Source: an uncultured Pelagibacteraceae bacterium
GTDB lineage: Bacteria > Pseudomonadota > Alphaproteobacteria > Pelagibacterales > Pelagibacteraceae
NCBI GenBank assembly: GCA_902558705.1
Contig: CACEEW010000001.1
Coordinates: 105,892-169,891 of the forward strand
Reading direction: 5' to 3'
Length of the DNA stretch: 64,000 nucleotides
Made by a program: the position numbers and the translations under genes. Below, one piece after another: positions 62,741-64,000 of this stretch. The stretch's first letter is position 1; every line of letters begins with the position of its first letter. The notes under the pieces are model-generated. The model saw only the letters and a program-made list of their open reading frames with translations. It was not told the origin of the DNA and ran no database searches.

Positions 62741-64000
62741 ATGAATGTAGAATTAAGAGATCCCAATATCATTATGAAGCTTTCAAGGCTGGGTTCGTTT
62801 CACCAATCCAGATTGTCTTTTTTAAGAAGTTTTTTAAATGAATTTAAAGATTGGGATTATAAAAGAGATTTATTTGATTTAGATGAAGATGGATTTGGAA
62901 CAGCAGTATATTCTTTTAAAAAAAAAAGCAGAGTTTATTCTTTAATTTGTTACGCAAACAAAATCAATGATGATGAAAGATCCGATAGAGTAATAGCAAC
63001 CAAATGGGATGCAGCTTTTACATTGCACGATGGTGTGCCTTTAAAAGAAGATATTGAAAGATTAAGAAATGAAGTTCCAAAACAAGAAGTTGGTAGGCTT
63101 TCTTATAAAGAATTAACATTATCTAGAGCTAATAAATCTGTAAGAGTATTTAATCATGTTGTTGAAAGTTTAAGTAATGGATCGCAGCCAAATTTAGACT
63201 TGCTTGAAAAAGTGGGATATTTGTACAGAACAACAGCAGTATATGGATCAGGTAAGTTTGGTTTAGCAGATCGATTTAGAATTAAAAATAGAGAGGAAAT
63301 TAACGGACCATTTAGATTAGAGATGATGCTAGTTTATCTAGTCAGACAATTTACATTTGATCAAGTTAATCACATAGCAAAAAATAGAAATCCTAAATTA
63401 GCTGTTAAACTTGATCAAAAAATTTGTAGAAATTTGGGAATTGGAAATTCAACTGGATTAGGGATGGCTCCATTTATTGTTAATCATCCAACATTACTTA
63501 ATAATTGGATACTTAGTAGAGAAGTTGCACTTAAAAAAATTAGAGAAATTAAAATTGCTGAAACTAAAGATTCAAGTTTGTTTAAAGAGTGTGTCAAAAA
63601 TTCTCTTAAAAATATTACTAGTTGGAACACAGCGAATGAATATCAACTTAAAAAGATAAAGCTTTTACTTAAAGATGTAAAAAGATTTATTCATTTTCTA
63701 GAAAATGAATTTGATTTCAAAAAAGATTATCCATTTAATGAAATTTACCTTTGGCTAGAGAAAGAAACTTGTGAGGAGTGTATTGAGTATATTGTTTCAA
63801 TAATGATGGAACCATTTGGTGATATAGTTCAGCCTTTAATTAGTCAAATGAGCTCAGAGGAAGAAAAATACTTTAATATTCCTACAGAGCGAAATGTAGA
63901 AGACTTGAAGAAAATTTTAGAAAATAAGTATTCAGATATTTTGAAAATTGATTTTAATAAAGAAGATAGTAATCAAAAATTTTGGTTTATCTCAAAAAAC
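62741..64000 (+). CDS. Large conserved-looking protein of unknown function (cut by window edge)
   Basis: An open frame of 420 codons without a stop, starting 2 nt after the M19-like gene, and missing from the ORF track because it runs off the right edge. It begins MNVELRDPNIIMKLSRLGSF. Segments with regular composition are ATKWDAAFTLHDGVPLKED, YRTTAVYGSGKFGLADRFRI, LEMMLVYLVRQFTFDQVNHI and GIGNSTGLGMAPFIVNHP, which look like conserved core motifs of a real protein. I cannot name the family. No signal peptide or membrane helix in the visible part. The tight spacing implies joint expression with the M19-like protein. Confidence 0.75.
   Translation, partial: MNVELRDPNIIMKLSRLGSFHQSRLSFLRSFLNEFKDWDYKRDLFDLDEDGFGTAVYSFKKKSRVYSLICYANKINDDERSDRVIATKWDAAFTLHDGVPLKEDIERLRNEVPKQEVGRLSYKELTLSRANKSVRVFNHVVESLSNGSQPNLDLLEKVGYLYRTTAVYGSGKFGLADRFRIKNREEINGPFRLEMMLVYLVRQFTFDQVNHIAKNRNPKLAVKLDQKICRNLGIGNSTGLGMAPFIVNHPTLLNNWILSREVALKKIREIKIAETKDSSLFKECVKNSLKNITSWNTANEYQLKKIKLLLKDVKRFIHFLENEFDFKKDYPFNEIYLWLEKETCEECIEYIVSIMMEPFGDIVQPLISQMSSEEEKYFNIPTERNVEDLKKILENKYSDILKIDFNKEDSNQKFWFISKN

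Overview
The window looks like a chromosome segment of a streamlined marine alphaproteobacterium of the SAR11 clade (Candidatus Pelagibacter or a close relative). The reasons are the low GC (roughly 30% by eye), gene spacing often below 20 bp with many 1-12 bp overlaps, weak Shine-Dalgarno sites at most starts, and a gene set for ectoine-, polyamine-, glycine-betaine- and methylamine-type substrates, all typical of SAR11. I see no rRNA, tRNA, insertion sequence, phage gene or CRISPR array. No stretch over 300 bp lacks a gene; the longest gap (3425-3663) holds an RBS, a weak terminator-like hairpin and little else. The assignment rests on recognised protein families, not on a database search.

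Layout. 1-3424 (minus): four tightly packed genes for a luciferase-like flavin monooxygenase, a DUF1185 'amino-acid synthesis' protein, an alpha/beta hydrolase and an aldehyde dehydrogenase cut by the window edge; this looks like a catabolic operon of unknown substrate. 3664-5154 (minus): a TPR protein with a 2OG-Fe(II)-oxygenase-like C-terminus. 5294-13989 (plus): ectoine-catabolism-type genes (eutA, eutD/doeA), a PotABCD-type ABC transporter with a terminator between the binding-protein and permease genes, and a hydroxyacyl-CoA dehydrogenase/enoyl-CoA hydratase fusion. 13978-15344 (minus): a membrane-anchored cyclophilin and an exported HEXXH protein. 15398-17811 (plus): an agmatinase-family ureohydrolase and an aldehyde dehydrogenase. 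17808-27892: an ArgE-type deacetylase, csaA, a LysE exporter, aconitase, a BamB module, a cupin, zapE, YjbQ and a photolyase.

27900-41645 (minus) is a methylated-amine block: gmaS, amtB with small membrane proteins, the three N-methylglutamate-synthase-type subunits, a second type III glutamine synthetase, an FAD oxidoreductase, a MarR-like protein and Tdm (trimethylamine N-oxide demethylase). 41747-46907 (plus) carries the glycine-betaine-type transporter: binding protein, ATPase and a double-length permease, with a MORN-repeat protein and a membrane protein wedged inside. 46914-49823: a GpsA-like dehydrogenase, an iron alcohol dehydrogenase and a class I glutamine amidotransferase. 49820-56739: formate-tetrahydrofolate ligase (minus) and a divergent four-gene heterotetrameric sarcosine oxidase / N-methylglutamate dehydrogenase. 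Together, Tdm, GmaS, Mgs, the tetrameric oxidase and Fhs would strip methyl groups from osmolytes and amines, pass them to tetrahydrofolate and release ammonium.

56745-64000: an EamA exporter, a small lipoprotein, an Asp/Glu racemase with an unknown partner, a cold-shock protein, purE-purK-GNAT, and an M19-like protein whose metal site looks degenerate, followed 2 nt later by a large unknown protein that runs off the window. The least explained parts are the 1-3424 operon, the M19-like/unknown pair, the small unknown proteins inside the mgs and amt operons, and the MORN/membrane pair inside the betaine transporter locus.
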